Below are positions 6,040 to 6,276 of a stretch of 6,276 nucleotides of DNA, piece by piece (the stretch's first letter is position 1; each line of letters opens with the position of its first letter). The position numbers and the translations under genes are program-made. Origin of the DNA: JBBSQE01 sp038258095 (lineage in GTDB: Bacteria > Actinomycetota > Thermoleophilia > Solirubrobacterales > 70-9); the NCBI GenBank assembly GCA_038258095.1, contig JBBSQE010000175.1:1-6276 (forward strand). The letters are read 5' to 3'. Below the pieces are notes generated by a model, which was not told where the DNA came from, made no database searches, and was given only the letters and a program-made list of their open reading frames with translations.

Positions 6040-6276
6040 CGCGAGCTCTCGGGCGGCACGCCGGGTGGATTCAAGATCTGAATCGGCAACCCGCTCGAGT
6101 TCATGGCGATCGTCAAGGCGATGATAGAATCGGACATCTTCGCCTATTTCATCGTGTTAGATGGCGGCGATGGTTGGACCGGCTCTTCGCCGATCGAGTT
6201 CTCGGACTCGATGGGGTCGCCGCTGCTCGAGGGCCTCCTTGTCGTGCAGAACACGCTGGTCGGCGCGGGGATCCGC
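6040..6276 (+). pseudogene. In-frame continuation of the glutamate-synthase-like gene, interrupted by TGA and cut by the window end
   Basis: Continuing the frame of the preceding gene past TAG 6037 gives RELSGGTPGGFKI, a TGA at 6079-6081, then IGNPLEFMAIVKAM, YFIVLDGGDGWTGSSPIEFSD and SPLLEGLLVVQNTLVGAGIR up to the last base. This is clearly the second part of the same FMN barrel: the family has roughly GFKLCIGHPWEF, IVVDGxEGGTGAAPLEFSD and EGLLFVHNALVG here. The differences hit normally invariant sites: Cys to stop, His to Asn, Trp to Leu, and GGTG to GWTG in the flavin-binding loop. An ATA and the only in-frame TTA I saw in the window also fall here. This fits a decaying gene, or base errors at a low-quality contig end. 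No frameshift is present. Confidence 0.75.

Noticed and set aside
6037..6081. Genome-wide recoding of TAG or TGA as sense codons
   Set aside because: The malic enzyme fragment ends at TAG and poxB, the lipoprotein, the permease and the HPPD-like gene end at TGA in the expected places, so both act as stops here.

Overview
The window is high-GC bacterial DNA, roughly two-thirds G+C by eye, with strong C/G bias at third codon positions. It is densely coded on the + strand only. Shine-Dalgarno-led ATG starts, one GTG start, a lipobox lipoprotein and the protein flavour (PoxB and the FMN glutamate-synthase-like protein in particular) suggest an actinobacterial lineage. A Thermoleophilia/Solirubrobacterales-like origin is possible, but this is an impression and not a demonstrated placement.

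Layout, left to right: (1) 1-147, the C-terminus of what looks like a large-type NAD(P)-malic enzyme, cut by the window edge. (2) 185-1927, a thiamine-diphosphate enzyme of the pyruvate:quinone oxidoreductase (PoxB) type. (3) 1924-2316, a small predicted lipoprotein of unknown function, overlapping the PoxB stop. (4) 2309-3787, an APC-superfamily transporter resembling GadC-type glutamate/GABA antiporters, overlapping the lipoprotein gene. (5) 3849-5087, a VOC-fold protein with the 2-His-1-Glu metal triad of 4-hydroxyphenylpyruvate dioxygenase (HPPD) relatives but lacking several HPPD substrate-site signatures. (6) 5140 onward, a membrane-anchored FMN-binding glutamate-synthase-domain protein. 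Its frame is broken by TAG at 6037 and TGA at 6079, yet the recognisable protein continues in the same frame to the window edge.

Gene spacing (37 nt, -4 nt, -8 nt, 61 nt, 52 nt) and shared strand fit one transcription unit. Malic enzyme would make pyruvate, and PoxB would decarboxylate it to acetate while passing electrons to the quinone pool. The antiporter would move amino or carboxylic acids. The HPPD-like and glutamate-synthase-like proteins point to 2-oxo acid or amino acid oxidation. How the last two connect to the first part is inference. The most striking points are the double-stop interruption of the last gene, with TGA at what I recall as a conserved Cys position, the doubly overlapped lipoprotein between poxB and the permease, and the divergent HPPD-like enzyme. 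No RNA genes, mobile elements, CRISPR arrays or convincing terminators were seen.
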